The translations under genes and the position numbers were made by a program. DNA of 64,000 nucleotides from Vibrio ostreicida (GTDB lineage Bacteria; Pseudomonadota; Gammaproteobacteria; Enterobacterales; Vibrionaceae), in the NCBI RefSeq assembly GCF_013074385.2, contig NZ_JABEYA020000013.1:1-64000 (forward strand), in the 5' to 3' direction. Position 1 is the first letter of the stretch. Each line of letters starts with the position of its first letter. The notes beneath the pieces were generated by a model that worked only from the letters and a program-made list of their open reading frames with translations, did not search any database and had not been told where the DNA came from. This document shows positions 37,308-46,804 of the stretch, piece after piece.

Positions 37308-40300
37308 ATGACCGCGCGTGAAACTCTGATGCCGGTTCTTCTTGAAAAGGTCTACCAGCTTATTCAAGACAAACTCGAGCTTGCTCATCAACCTTTAGTC
37401 ACTCAGCTTGCCCAGCATCTTTTCGGTAATATCTCTCAAGATGACCTAGTCGAAAGAAACGAATCCGATCTTTATGGTGCGGTAATCAGTCTTTGGCATC
37501 ATATCAATGAGAAGAAAGCCAATGATGTATCGGTGAGAGTGTTCAACCCGACTGTCAGTCGACAGGGCTGGCAATCTACGCACACCATTGTAGAAATCGT
37601 CGTCCCAGACAGCCCATTCTTGGTTGATTCAGTGAAAATGGCATTAAGCCGTCTAGATTTAGCCTCCCATCTTATGCTTCATGGCCCTACACAGATTGAA
37701 CGCGATAAGAAAGGGCAAATTGCCAGTATAAACGGAGGAGAAGGGATTCTTCAGTCTCTGTTCCATATTGAAGTTGATCGCCTGAGTGCGAAAGACACCA
37801 TGGTTTCTCTTAAGGACGAATTACTTAAAATTCTTACCGACACGTCGCTGGTGGTCCACGATTGGTTGTTGATGGTTGAAAAACTTGAAGATGTGACTAA
37901 TCAAGTTGAGGCGCAACAGGGTAAGGTCGAAGTTGAGCGTGATCGCTATGAAGAAACGATCAAGTTTCTGCGGTGGTTAGGTGACCACAACTTCACGTTC
38001 ATGGGGTACAAAGAATACGACTTAGTGAGCGTAGATGGTGACACGGAGCTTAGGCCGACCAAAGAAAAAGGTCTGGGTTTGTTTGCCAACGCTGATCGTG
38101 TTCGTAGTGTGAAACTTTCAGACTTTCCAGATTCGGCACGTCTCGAAGCACAGAAGCCATTTTTGCTTATTTTGACCAAAGGTAATACACCGTCAAGAAT
38201 TCACCGTCCAGCGTATACCGATTACATTGGCATTAAGAAATTTGATAAAAACGGTCGGGTTATTGGTGAGCATCGCTTTACCGGTCTGTACACGTCTGCT
38301 GTCTACAATCAAAGTGTTGAAAGCATCCCACTTATTCGCGAAAAAGTGGAACGTATCCTATCCGCCAGCGGATACCGAGAGGGGTCATACTCTTACAAAG
38401 CGCTGCATAACATCTTAGAGAACTACCCGAGGGATGAGTTACTGCAAGCGAAAGAAGAAGAATTGCTGGAAGTTGGGATGGGTGTGGTCCAGATGCAAGA
38501 CCGCGACATGTTGCGACTCTTTGTACGCAAAGACCCGTTTGGCCGCTTCTTTAGCTGCATGGTGTATGTGACTAAAGATCGTTACAACACAGAACTCCGT
38601 CGCCAGACACAGCGGATTTTAAAACAATATTTTGGTTGTGATCAGGAAGTTGAATTTACCACTTACTTTTCAGAGAGCCCGCTGGCGAGAACACATTACA
38701 TTGTCCGAATTGATAACAATAATTTAGACGTCAACGTAAAAACGATTGAGCAAAATTTAATGGAAGCATCCTCAACCTGGGACGATCGCCTCTCTGACGC
38801 GATCGTAGCAAATTTGGGTGAAAGTAAAGGTCTCCCTCTATCAAAAGAATATTTGCGCGCATTCCCTCGCTCCTATAAAGAGGATGTGATGCCGGGTTCG
38901 GCCGTTGCGGATATTGAACGCCTTGAGGGATTGAGCGATGACAACAAACTTGCAATGTTGTTTTATCGCCCTCAAGAACTTGGCGCTGATTCGAAGTCCG
39001 TCAAACTCAAACTGTATCATCGTGATGAACCTATTCACTTGTCGGACGTCATGCCGATGCTTGAAAATCTTGGTTTACGAGTTATTGGTGAATCACCTTA
39101 TGAAGTGCGCAAAGCCAATGGTCAGGTTTATTGGATCCTTGACTTCTCGATGCTTCACAAAAGTGAAAAGAGTGTTGATCTTCGTGAAGCGAGAGATCGT
39201 TTCCAACACGCTTTCGCTGATATATGGGCAGGTGAGTTGGAAAGTGATGGTTTCAACCGTTTGGTTCTCGGCGCCTCGCTAACAGGAAGAGAGATCTCTA
39301 TTCTTCGTGCGTATGCCAGATACATGCGTCAGGTCGGGTTCCCATTCAGCCAGCACTATATAGAAGAAACGCTCAGCCATTACCCTGAATTGGCGAAAGG
39401 GCTTGTCGATTTGTTTTCCAAACGTTTTGATCCCAAGTTCAAGGGAAGCCAAAAAGGACAAACGGAACGAATTAACAAGATCATGGCTCAGCTTGATCAT
39501 GTTGAAAGTCTTGATGACGACCGGATCATTCGTCGCTATATGGAAATGATGACCGCGACCTATCGAACCAACTACTATCAGGTCGACGAAAACCAACAAT
39601 CAAAACCGTGGCTTGCATTGAAGATGAAGCCAAGAGAAATTCCAGAAATCCCTCAGCCTGTTCCGGCATTCGAGATTTTTGTGTACGCGCCGGATATTGA
39701 AGGTGTCCACCTACGTGGCGGTAAAGTTGCCCGCGGAGGCCTACGTTGGTCAGACCGACAGGAAGACTTCCGTACGGAAATCTTGGGTTTGGTTAAAGCT
39801 CAACAGGTTAAAAATACGGTTATCGTTCCTGTGGGAGCAAAAGGGGGTTTCGTTTGTAAACGACAGCACACCTTAAGTGGTCGTGATGAGATTTTTGCTG
39901 AAGGCCAGCGTTGTTATAAACGCTTTATACGCGCATTACTCGATGTATCAGACAATATCTTAGAAGGGGAAGTCATCCCTCCAAAGAATGTGGTACGTCA
40001 TGATGAAGATGATTCTTATTTAGTTGTTGCTGCGGATAAGGGGACAGCGACCTTCTCCGATTTAGCGAATTCAGTCTCTGATGAATACAACTTTTGGTTA
40101 GGTGATGCATTCGCATCTGGCGGATCCAATGGTTATGATCATAAAGCCATGGGTATTACCGCGAAAGGCGGCTGGGAATCTGTCAAACGCCATTTCCGAG
40201 AAATGGGCATTGACTGCCAGACAACGGATTTTACCGCCATGGGTGTCGGTGATATGGCAGGGGATGTTTTTGGTAACGGTATGCTGCTGTCTAAGCATAT

Positions 40301-42149
40301 TCGCTTGCAGGCTGCCTTTAACCACATGCACATTTTCATCGATCCGAATCCAGACTCAGCATCAAGCTGGAAAGAACGAGACCGTCTATTTAAACTACCT
40401 CGCTCAAGCTGGGAAGATTACAACACCAAACTGATTTCTAAAGGTGGGGGCATATTCCCGCGTAAAGCGAAGTCTATTACCCTGACGCCAGAAATCCAAA
40501 AAATGATCGGCACCAAAAAAGCGTCGTTGCCGCCTAACGAACTGATCAAAATGATCCTGAAAATGGAAGTCGATCTGTTATGGAACGGTGGTATTGGTAC
40601 GTATGTTAAGTCCTCTAAAGAAACCCATACTGATGTCGGTGATCGTGCTAACGATATTTTACGCATAGATGGCCAAGATTTGCGTGCTAAAGTCGTCGGT
40701 GAAGGTGGTAACTTAGGGATGACACAATTAGGTCGTGTTGAATACGCTCTGACTGGTGGACGTGTTAATACCGACTTTGTTGATAATGTGGGTGGTGTAG
40801 ATTGCTCTGATAATGAAGTCAACATTAAGATCTTTCTCAATGGCTTGGTGACTAACGGAGATTTAACCGTTAAGCAACGCAACAAGATCTTAGAGTCCAT
40901 GGAAGATGAAGTCGGTGACATCGTTTTAGATGACGCTTATTGCCAGTCGGAATCAATTTCGGTCACTGAGCAGCAAGGTAGATCGTTAGTTAAAGAACAA
41001 ATTCGTTTTATCCATACTCTGGAAAAAGCGGGCCACTTAGATCGCCATTTGGAACACATCCCCGACGATGAAACACTACTTGAACGTGAAAAGTTAGGTA
41101 AAGCACTGACACGTCCCGAACTGTCTGTATTAGTTGCTTACGGTAAGATGGTACTGAAAGAAGAGTTGGTTCATGACGATATCTCAAATGACGCTTACCA
41201 TACGCAACAGCTGATCAACTATTTCCCAACTGAGTTACGCCGTAACTATCAACAACAGATGGATAATCATCCGCTGCGTGCTGAAATCATCGCAACCGCA
41301 CTCGCGAACCAAATGGTTAACGAAATGGGTTGCAACTACGTTACTCGTTTGCAAGAAGAGACCGGTGCACACGTTGTCGATATCGCGAACGCTTATGCGG
41401 CATCTCGTGAGATCTTCGGCTTAGGTAAAGTGCTCACAGCAATACGTGCACTTGATAACAAAGCGTCGACTCACGCTCAGTATGACATGATGTTTTATGT
41501 TCGCCGTACTCAGCGTCGATTGTCTCGTTGGTTATTACGTAACCGTAATGGCCGCCAATGCGTAAAAGCGCTAGTGGAACTTTACCAAGGTGATGTTGAG
41601 ACCATTCAAGCTAAGCTCGATGATATGTTGGTTCCTTCTGAAGTTGAAGAACACAACCAAATGGCTCAAGCATGGATAGAGCAGGGGATCAGTGCAGATA
41701 TCGCCAACTATGTCGCAAGGTTGTCGAGTCTCTATTCAGTACTGGATATTTCAACCGTATCGCGTGATAAAGGTAAACCTGTTGAACAAAGCGCCAGACT
41801 GTACTTTAACCTAGGTGATCGTTTGTCGCTTCACTGGTTCCTGAAACAGATTAACAGTCAGGGTGTGGATAATTACTGGCAAGCGCTTGCGCGTGCAGCG
41901 TTCCGTGAAGATCTTGATTGGCAACAGCGTCAGCTTACTGGGCAAGTCCTTAGTTGCAGTTGTGCACCTGAAGATCTGGATGTCATGAAAGCGTTGGAAG
42001 ATTGGATCCAAACCAATGAAGTTTCACTTCATCGTTGGGAGAATATCTTAAATGAGTTTAAAGTGGGTTCAGTTCATGAATTTGCCAAGTTCTCAGTCGC
42101 GTTGAGAGAGTTGATGTTGCTTAACTTAAACTGTTCCGCAAACGAGTAG
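37308..42149 (+). CDS. gdhB: NAD-dependent glutamate dehydrogenase, 180-kDa class
   Basis: A 1,613-residue NAD-specific glutamate dehydrogenase of the large bacterial class that catabolises glutamate to 2-oxoglutarate and ammonia. An N-terminal regulatory region with ACT-like segments (~1-500) precedes the catalytic core. The core carries GGLRWSDRQEDFRTEILGLVKAQ, VPVGAKGGFVCK (substrate Lys) and the Rossmann-like GVGDMAGDVFGNGMLLS. GEGGNLGMTQLGRVEYAL marks the C-terminal part. Start: the ATG at 37308 follows GTGGAG; the TTG-type extension to 37293 is unlikely. It stands alone behind a ~190-base AT-rich upstream region and has its own terminator. The substrate link to the aap importer is functional inference only. 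Confidence 0.95.
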   Translation: MTARETLMPVLLEKVYQLIQDKLELAHQPLVTQLAQHLFGNISQDDLVERNESDLYGAVISLWHHINEKKANDVSVRVFNPTVSRQGWQSTHTIVEIVVPDSPFLVDSVKMALSRLDLASHLMLHGPTQIERDKKGQIASINGGEGILQSLFHIEVDRLSAKDTMVSLKDELLKILTDTSLVVHDWLLMVEKLEDVTNQVEAQQGKVEVERDRYEETIKFLRWLGDHNFTFMGYKEYDLVSVDGDTELRPTKEKGLGLFANADRVRSVKLSDFPDSARLEAQKPFLLILTKGNTPSRIHRPAYTDYIGIKKFDKNGRVIGEHRFTGLYTSAVYNQSVESIPLIREKVERILSASGYREGSYSYKALHNILENYPRDELLQAKEEELLEVGMGVVQMQDRDMLRLFVRKDPFGRFFSCMVYVTKDRYNTELRRQTQRILKQYFGCDQEVEFTTYFSESPLARTHYIVRIDNNNLDVNVKTIEQNLMEASSTWDDRLSDAIVANLGESKGLPLSKEYLRAFPRSYKEDVMPGSAVADIERLEGLSDDNKLAMLFYRPQELGADSKSVKLKLYHRDEPIHLSDVMPMLENLGLRVIGESPYEVRKANGQVYWILDFSMLHKSEKSVDLREARDRFQHAFADIWAGELESDGFNRLVLGASLTGREISILRAYARYMRQVGFPFSQHYIEETLSHYPELAKGLVDLFSKRFDPKFKGSQKGQTERINKIMAQLDHVESLDDDRIIRRYMEMMTATYRTNYYQVDENQQSKPWLALKMKPREIPEIPQPVPAFEIFVYAPDIEGVHLRGGKVARGGLRWSDRQEDFRTEILGLVKAQQVKNTVIVPVGAKGGFVCKRQHTLSGRDEIFAEGQRCYKRFIRALLDVSDNILEGEVIPPKNVVRHDEDDSYLVVAADKGTATFSDLANSVSDEYNFWLGDAFASGGSNGYDHKAMGITAKGGWESVKRHFREMGIDCQTTDFTAMGVGDMAGDVFGNGMLLSKHIRLQAAFNHMHIFIDPNPDSASSWKERDRLFKLPRSSWEDYNTKLISKGGGIFPRKAKSITLTPEIQKMIGTKKASLPPNELIKMILKMEVDLLWNGGIGTYVKSSKETHTDVGDRANDILRIDGQDLRAKVVGEGGNLGMTQLGRVEYALTGGRVNTDFVDNVGGVDCSDNEVNIKIFLNGLVTNGDLTVKQRNKILESMEDEVGDIVLDDAYCQSESISVTEQQGRSLVKEQIRFIHTLEKAGHLDRHLEHIPDDETLLEREKLGKALTRPELSVLVAYGKMVLKEELVHDDISNDAYHTQQLINYFPTELRRNYQQQMDNHPLRAEIIATALANQMVNEMGCNYVTRLQEETGAHVVDIANAYAASREIFGLGKVLTAIRALDNKASTHAQYDMMFYVRRTQRRLSRWLLRNRNGRQCVKALVELYQGDVETIQAKLDDMLVPSEVEEHNQMAQAWIEQGISADIANYVARLSSLYSVLDISTVSRDKGKPVEQSARLYFNLGDRLSLHWFLKQINSQGVDNYWQALARAAFREDLDWQQRQLTGQVLSCSCAPEDLDVMKALEDWIQTNEVSLHRWENILNEFKVGSVHEFAKFSVALRELMLLNLNCSANE

Positions 42150-42194
42150 TTCGTTAGTTTCGATTGAATTGTTCGTCAAAACAGTAAATAATAC

Positions 42195-42219
42195 AGCCCC
42201 GTTCATACGGGGCTTTTTT
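42195..42219 (+). terminator. Terminator of gdhB
   Basis: AGCCCCGT and ACGGGGCT (8 bp, perfect) flank a TCAT loop, followed by TTTTT. It ends 14 bases before pyrD. Confidence 0.92.
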
Positions 42220-42233
42220 CTATCGGAGGCACA

Positions 42234-43244
42234 ATGCTCTACCGTCTAGCCAGATCTGGCTTTTTCCAACTTGATGCCGAGAAGGCACATGATCTTGCGA
42301 TCAAAAACTTCAAGCGCTTTACTGGTACTCCCATTGATTTACTTTATCGGCAACAGTTGCCATCTCGGCCCGTGGAATGTATGGGCCTCACATTTCGCAA
42401 CGCTGTCGGTCTTGCTGCCGGTCTTGACAAAAATGGCGAGTGTATCGAAGCCTTTGACGCCATGGGATTTGGGTTTGTAGAAGTCGGAACGGTCACACCC
42501 AGGCCTCAATCGGGTAATGATAAACCGCGCCTCTTTCGTTTGGTTGAAGCCGAAGGCATTATTAACCGGATGGGCTTTAATAATTTGGGTGTCGATAACC
42601 TGATAGATAACGTAAAAAAGTCAGATTTCAATTGTGTACTCGGAATTAATATTGGCAAAAATAAAGACACACCCATTGAAAGTGGCGCTCAAGATTACCT
42701 TATTTGCATGGAAAAGGTGTATCCCTATGCGGGTTATATCGCGGTGAATATCTCGTCTCCTAATACTCCCGGGCTAAGGTCATTACAATACGGTGACGCA
42801 TTAGATGACTTACTAGCAGAGTTAAAGCAAAAGCAGCAGCAACTCACTGAAGAACATGGTAAATATGTTCCAATTGCTCTTAAGATCGCACCGGATCTTA
42901 GTGATGAAGAGATCCGCCAGATCAGTGGTTCGTTACTGAAAAACAAAATCGATGGCGTGATTGCAACGAATACAACCTTAGACCGAACTTTGGTTAAAGG
43001 AATGAAGCACGCTGAAGAGATTGGCGGCTTAAGTGGAAGGCCGGTTCAGTCACGGAGTACACAGGTCGTCCATCTTCTGTATCAAGAGCTTGGCCAAGAG
43101 ATACCCATTATAGGGGTAGGGGGCATTGATTCATATGTTGCGGCAAAAGAGAAGTTATTGGCGGGTGCTCAACTTGTTCAGGTTTATTCTGGCTTTATCT
43201 ATCAAGGCCCTAGTTTAGTGAGCAATATCGTTAAAAACCTTTAA
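42234..43244 (+). CDS. pyrD: Dihydroorotate dehydrogenase (quinone), class 2
   Basis: A 336-residue FMN flavoprotein of the inner-membrane face that oxidises dihydroorotate to orotate, with quinone as acceptor, in pyrimidine synthesis. The N-terminal amphipathic helix pair (residues ~1-35) typical of class 2 is present. [14 protein letters not shown], the active-site Ser segment [20 protein letters not shown] and GVGGI give the FMN and catalytic sites. The ATG at 42234 follows CGGAGG. The gdhB terminator lies just before the ribosome site, so the pyrD promoter must lie within or upstream of gdhB's end, or readthrough feeds it. Confidence 0.96.
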   Translation: MLYRLARSGFFQLDAEKAHDLAIKNFKRFTGTPIDLLYRQQLPSRPVECMGLTFRNAVGLAAGLDKNGECIEAFDAMGFGFVEVGTVTPRPQSGNDKPRLFRLVEAEGIINRMGFNNLGVDNLIDNVKKSDFNCVLGINIGKNKDTPIESGAQDYLICMEKVYPYAGYIAVNISSPNTPGLRSLQYGDALDDLLAELKQKQQQLTEEHGKYVPIALKIAPDLSDEEIRQISGSLLKNKIDGVIATNTTLDRTLVKGMKHAEEIGGLSGRPVQSRSTQVVHLLYQELGQEIPIIGVGGIDSYVAAKEKLLAGAQLVQVYSGFIYQGPSLVSNIVKNL

Positions 43245-43301
43245 ATAGTCACTAGTGACGCTGTCACTCATGAATAAAGCACGTTAATCCTTAATAAATT
43301 G

Positions 43302-43336
43302 AGAGGAAATGAATGTTCATTTCCTCTTTTTTTTTA
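43302..43336 (+). terminator. Terminator of pyrD
   Basis: AGAGGAAATGAA and TTCATTTCCTCT (12 bp, perfect) with a 2-base loop run into ten T residues, 57 bases past the pyrD stop. Confidence 0.92.
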
Positions 43337-43418
43337 AAGCCAAACGCATAGAATTTTGGTAAATGCGGGAATAGCAAAGAACAATTTGCTAAATTGACTT
43401 TGATGTGAGATGGGAACG

Positions 43419-43970
43419 ATGCTTAAACCGAGTGACAAATGGACTTGGTACTATGATGACGCTGAGCAACATTTGATGTTGGAGCTGGGCGACGATATGG
43501 TATTTAAGACCAACCTATCCCAGAAATTGATGGTCGATTGCGCCATTGGTGTGAACGAGTTTTCAGTTGATGATGCTTGCTCATATCAAATTTACAAAGA
43601 ACAAATCTCTCATCTTGACCTGTCTGAACCTAGAAGAACTGAACTGGCACTGTATTGTGTCGCTGCCAAGCGTTTTCATAAGCCAGTGCAGCCTAAAAGC
43701 TGGTTTTTCGATTGTCAGCCAGAGAGCCCAACCTGCCCAGTTGAAGGGGACGTGGTTTACTTAAGCAACAGTAATAGCCAAGGTTACTTTCTGGTGTTGG
43801 AAGTAGGAGAGAGTGCAAGTCTATGCACCTACATTAACTTGCAATCGTTTACCCTCAACAGCGCTAAATCATTGGTCTTTGGTCAAGCGATAAAAGTCAT
43901 GCACGATCGCATGTCTATCGCTAATACTCACTTCGTCAATCAAACAACGTCTATCGCTTTAGTCGGATAA
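43419..43970 (+). CDS. zapC: Cell-division protein ZapC
   Basis: A 183-residue cytoplasmic protein homologous to ZapC (YcbW), which stabilises FtsZ polymers at the Z-ring. Matches include KPSDKWTWYYDDAEQHLMLEL at the N-terminus (E. coli KPDDNWRWYYDEE), VDDACSYQ, KPVQPKSWFF, and the C-terminal GQAIKVMHDRM. The start is taken at the ATG at 43419, which aligns with E. coli; the ATG at 43410 adds three residues. The position directly after pyrD is the same as in enterobacteria. Confidence 0.9.
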   Translation: MLKPSDKWTWYYDDAEQHLMLELGDDMVFKTNLSQKLMVDCAIGVNEFSVDDACSYQIYKEQISHLDLSEPRRTELALYCVAAKRFHKPVQPKSWFFDCQPESPTCPVEGDVVYLSNSNSQGYFLVLEVGESASLCTYINLQSFTLNSAKSLVFGQAIKVMHDRMSIANTHFVNQTTSIALVG

Positions 43971-44426
43971 CCTCTCTGGTTTATCGTTCCACCCAAGTGC
44001 TACCTTTCCAAGGTTTTAAATCAAACGGCAGTGATTAATCGTCTGTGCCACCTCTATTTTACCGATATCTTCAACTTTTCTATCAATAAAAAGTCCTTGT
44101 TTTTAGACATCCGTTGCCGATGATAAGCCATTTATTCCTCTATTACGCTAAAACTGTTCCTTAATTACACATTTATTTTCATTTGGTATAGTCCAGATTG
44201 GGAGTGAATAAGTATTCACTAACCTTTGGGGTCAATAAAATTGGTTAAGGTGTATTCCTTCCGATTTCTTGGGGTAATGCCACGATGAAAGTTTTCAAAC
44301 TTTCTTTGATTGGTGGTGTTTTAACCACTTGGATTGATGGTGAGTAAGATAAACACTGATTTGGCTAACGAAATGATGACGAGACAGGTATAATCAAGGG
44401 TCATTTATTAAGAATATAAGAGCACT
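43971..44426 (+). promoter_or_regulatory. rlmL upstream region with three hairpins
   Basis: This is a 456-base gap without a credible gene. A possible extended -10 (TGGTATAGT, with TATAGT at 44187-44192) precedes three perfect stems: AGTGAATA/TATTCACT at 44203-44220, GAAAGTTT/AAACTTTC at 44287-44304 and GTGGT/ACCAC at 44313-44328. They would lie in a ~230-base leader of rlmL or in a separate small RNA. In E. coli this gap holds ycbX; no remnant of it is visible here. Confidence 0.4.
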
Positions 44427-46553
44427 ATGCATCAATATCTTGCAGTTACCTCTAATGGCCTAGAAAACCTATTGGTGGAAGAGCTGACAAAACTCGGAAT
44501 TAGCGACGCAAAGCCCGTTCAGGCTGGTGTGAGATTTAAAGCCACCCATCAACAAATCTATCGCTGTTGTTTATGGAGTCGGTTAGCTTCTCGTTTTGTA
44601 CGAATTCTTTCGGAGTTCACCTGTAATGATGACATGGACCTTTATCTGGCAACGTCGTCTGTCAATTGGATTAACCAGTTTCACAGTTCCAAGAAATTTA
44701 TCGTGGACTTTAATGGTACCAATCGAGAGATTAGAAATAGTCAGTATGGTGCAATGAAAGTCAAAGATGCCATAGTGGACTGCTTCAATAAAAGAGATTT
44801 ACCAAGACCTTCGATCAGCAAAGATCGCCCCGATCTTCGTGTTCACATCCGATTGCATAAAGACAAAGCAATTCTAGGCATTGATATGGTAGGAGGCGGT
44901 CTTCATCAGCGTGGCTACCGCTCAGCTGCAGGCAAAGCGCCTCTCAGAGAAACCCTCGCAGCAGCGCTCATTCTTCGTAGTGGCTGGCAGGTGGGTCAAC
45001 CTTTCCTAGATCCTATGTGTGGTTCTGGTACATTGCTCATTGAAGCGGCCATGATGGCCGCCAATATGGCACCTGGCGTTAACCGTCCAGAGTGGGGCTT
45101 TGAATCCCTAGAAGACTTTGAGCCAGAAACTTGGGCTGAGGTTAAATCTGAAGCGGCAGTTCAGGCCCGACGAGGTGTCAAAAATCTTGACGCTAAGTTT
45201 TTTGGCTACGACAACGATCCCCGCGTGTTAAAAACAGCGCGTGATAACGCGAAACGAGCTGGGGTTGATACGCTAATCTCATTCGAAGAAGTCGATGCGG
45301 CGCAGCTGAAACGTCCAACAGAATTTGAACATGGCGTGATTGTTTCCAATCCACCTTATGGTGAGCGTTTAGGCACCCATCCTGGCCTGATTGCTTTATA
45401 TACCGCATTCGGTGCACAGCTAAAGGAACAATTTGGTGGTTGCAGTGCGTCTATTTTTTCTAGCTCAGACGAGCTGCTTAGCTGCCTTCGAATGCGAGCA
45501 GAGAAGCAATACAAGCTTAATAACGGAGCGTTACCCTGTCACCAGAAAAACTACGCTATTTCCCAACGCTCAACTGACACTGAGAGTGACACGGTCACCG
45601 AGTCCGTTGTTGCACCAGACTTTTCAAACCGGCTAAAAAAGAATATTGGCAAAATTGCAAAGTGGGCCAAAAAAGAACGGCTCGATTGTTATCGTATTTA
45701 TGATGCGGATTTACCTGAATACAATGTTGCTATCGATGTCTACCTTGATCACCTCGTCATTCAGGAATACGCTGCGCCAAAAGATATCCCAGAGGAGAAG
45801 GCGAAGCGTCGTCTTACCGATATCATAAGGGCAGCTATTCAGGTGACGGGTACGGATGCCAACAACGTTGTTTTGAAAGTACGAGAAAAGCAGAAAGGCC
45901 GGTCTCAGTATCAAAAGTTAGCTCAGCAATCGGAAACCATGCATGTTAACGAATACGGCGTTAAATTGATCATTAATCTCCATGATTATCTTGATACAGG
46001 TTTGTTCCTCGATCACAAATTGACCCGTCGCAAACTCGGTGAATTGTCTCAGGGTAAGGACTTCCTGAACCTTTTCGCCTATACAGGTTCCGCCAGTGTT
46101 CATGCTGCTTGCGGCGGAGCAAAATCGACCACGACCGTTGATATGTCAAACACCTACTTGGAGTGGGCAAAAGAAAACATGAAGCTTAATGGCCAGATTG
46201 GTCGTCAGCATCAGTTTGTGCAAAGTGATTGCCTTCAATGGTTAGAGAGCGCTACAGCACAGTATGATCTGATTTTTATTGATCCCCCAACGTTTTCGAA
46301 TTCTAAGAGAATGGAACAAAGTTTTGATGTTCAGCGTGATCATATTCAACTGATGACAAGTTTGCAGAAACGACTGCGTCCTGGCGGAACCATTATATTT
46401 TCGAATAATAAACGCCAGTTCAAAATGGATCATGATGCGTTGACGGAAGTTGGGTTGGGTGCTAAAAATATTTCCTCTCAAACGCTGCCTTTGGACTTTT
46501 CTCGGAACAAGCATATCCACAATTGTTGGGTTGTCACGCATTTGGAATCATAG
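44427..46553 (+). CDS. rlmL: Bifunctional 23S rRNA m2G2445/m7G2069 methyltransferase RlmKL
   Basis: A 708-residue fusion. The N-terminal THUMP RNA-binding domain (~40-155) is followed by the RlmL methyltransferase ([25 protein letters not shown]) that makes m2G2445. The C-terminal RlmK methyltransferase ([28 protein letters not shown]) makes m7G2069 in 23S rRNA. The length matches the enterobacterial fusion (702). The ribosome site is weak (AAGAG). A glutaredoxin-like gene starts 8 bases downstream and uup overlaps that gene, so the three form an operon. Confidence 0.96.
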   Translation: MHQYLAVTSNGLENLLVEELTKLGISDAKPVQAGVRFKATHQQIYRCCLWSRLASRFVRILSEFTCNDDMDLYLATSSVNWINQFHSSKKFIVDFNGTNREIRNSQYGAMKVKDAIVDCFNKRDLPRPSISKDRPDLRVHIRLHKDKAILGIDMVGGGLHQRGYRSAAGKAPLRETLAAALILRSGWQVGQPFLDPMCGSGTLLIEAAMMAANMAPGVNRPEWGFESLEDFEPETWAEVKSEAAVQARRGVKNLDAKFFGYDNDPRVLKTARDNAKRAGVDTLISFEEVDAAQLKRPTEFEHGVIVSNPPYGERLGTHPGLIALYTAFGAQLKEQFGGCSASIFSSSDELLSCLRMRAEKQYKLNNGALPCHQKNYAISQRSTDTESDTVTESVVAPDFSNRLKKNIGKIAKWAKKERLDCYRIYDADLPEYNVAIDVYLDHLVIQEYAAPKDIPEEKAKRRLTDIIRAAIQVTGTDANNVVLKVREKQKGRSQYQKLAQQSETMHVNEYGVKLIINLHDYLDTGLFLDHKLTRRKLGELSQGKDFLNLFAYTGSASVHAACGGAKSTTTVDMSNTYLEWAKENMKLNGQIGRQHQFVQSDCLQWLESATAQYDLIFIDPPTFSNSKRMEQSFDVQRDHIQLMTSLQKRLRPGGTIIFSNNKRQFKMDHDALTEVGLGAKNISSQTLPLDFSRNKHIHNCWVVTHLES

Positions 46554-46561
46554 GCCAAGAT

Positions 46562-46804
46562 TTGATCCTACTTTACAGTACTCAAGGGTGCCATCTCTGT
46601 GAGATGGCTTACACACTCTGCCAGCAGGCGAATATCGCTGCCAAGGTTGATATTGTCGACATCGCTTTCGACGATCAACTGTTTACTCGTTACGGTGTCA
46701 CCATACCCGTAATGAGTTGCAATGGTAATGAGCTGAACTGGCCATTTGATTTACAAGAATTACAAGACTGGTTAGAAATAAATGGCATTACTTACAATAA
46801 ATAA
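46562..46804 (+). CDS. Glutaredoxin-like (DUF836) protein
   Basis: An ~80-residue thioredoxin-fold protein with a CxxC redox motif right after the first strand (LILLYSTQGCHLCEMA) and a cis-Pro region (GVTIPVM), as in the DUF836 glutaredoxin-like family. The substrate is unknown. No ATG precedes the motif; TTG at 46562, 8 bases after the rlmL stop, gives the expected N-terminus, whereas the longer frame from 46523 overlaps rlmL. Its 3' end overlaps the uup start by 23 bases. Confidence 0.82.
   Translation: MILLYSTQGCHLCEMAYTLCQQANIAAKVDIVDIAFDDQLFTRYGVTIPVMSCNGNELNWPFDLQELQDWLEINGITYNK

Noticed and set aside
43971..44160. Remnant of ycbX between zapC and rlmL
   Set aside because: Translations on both strands show no YcbX motif; only short frames with stops.
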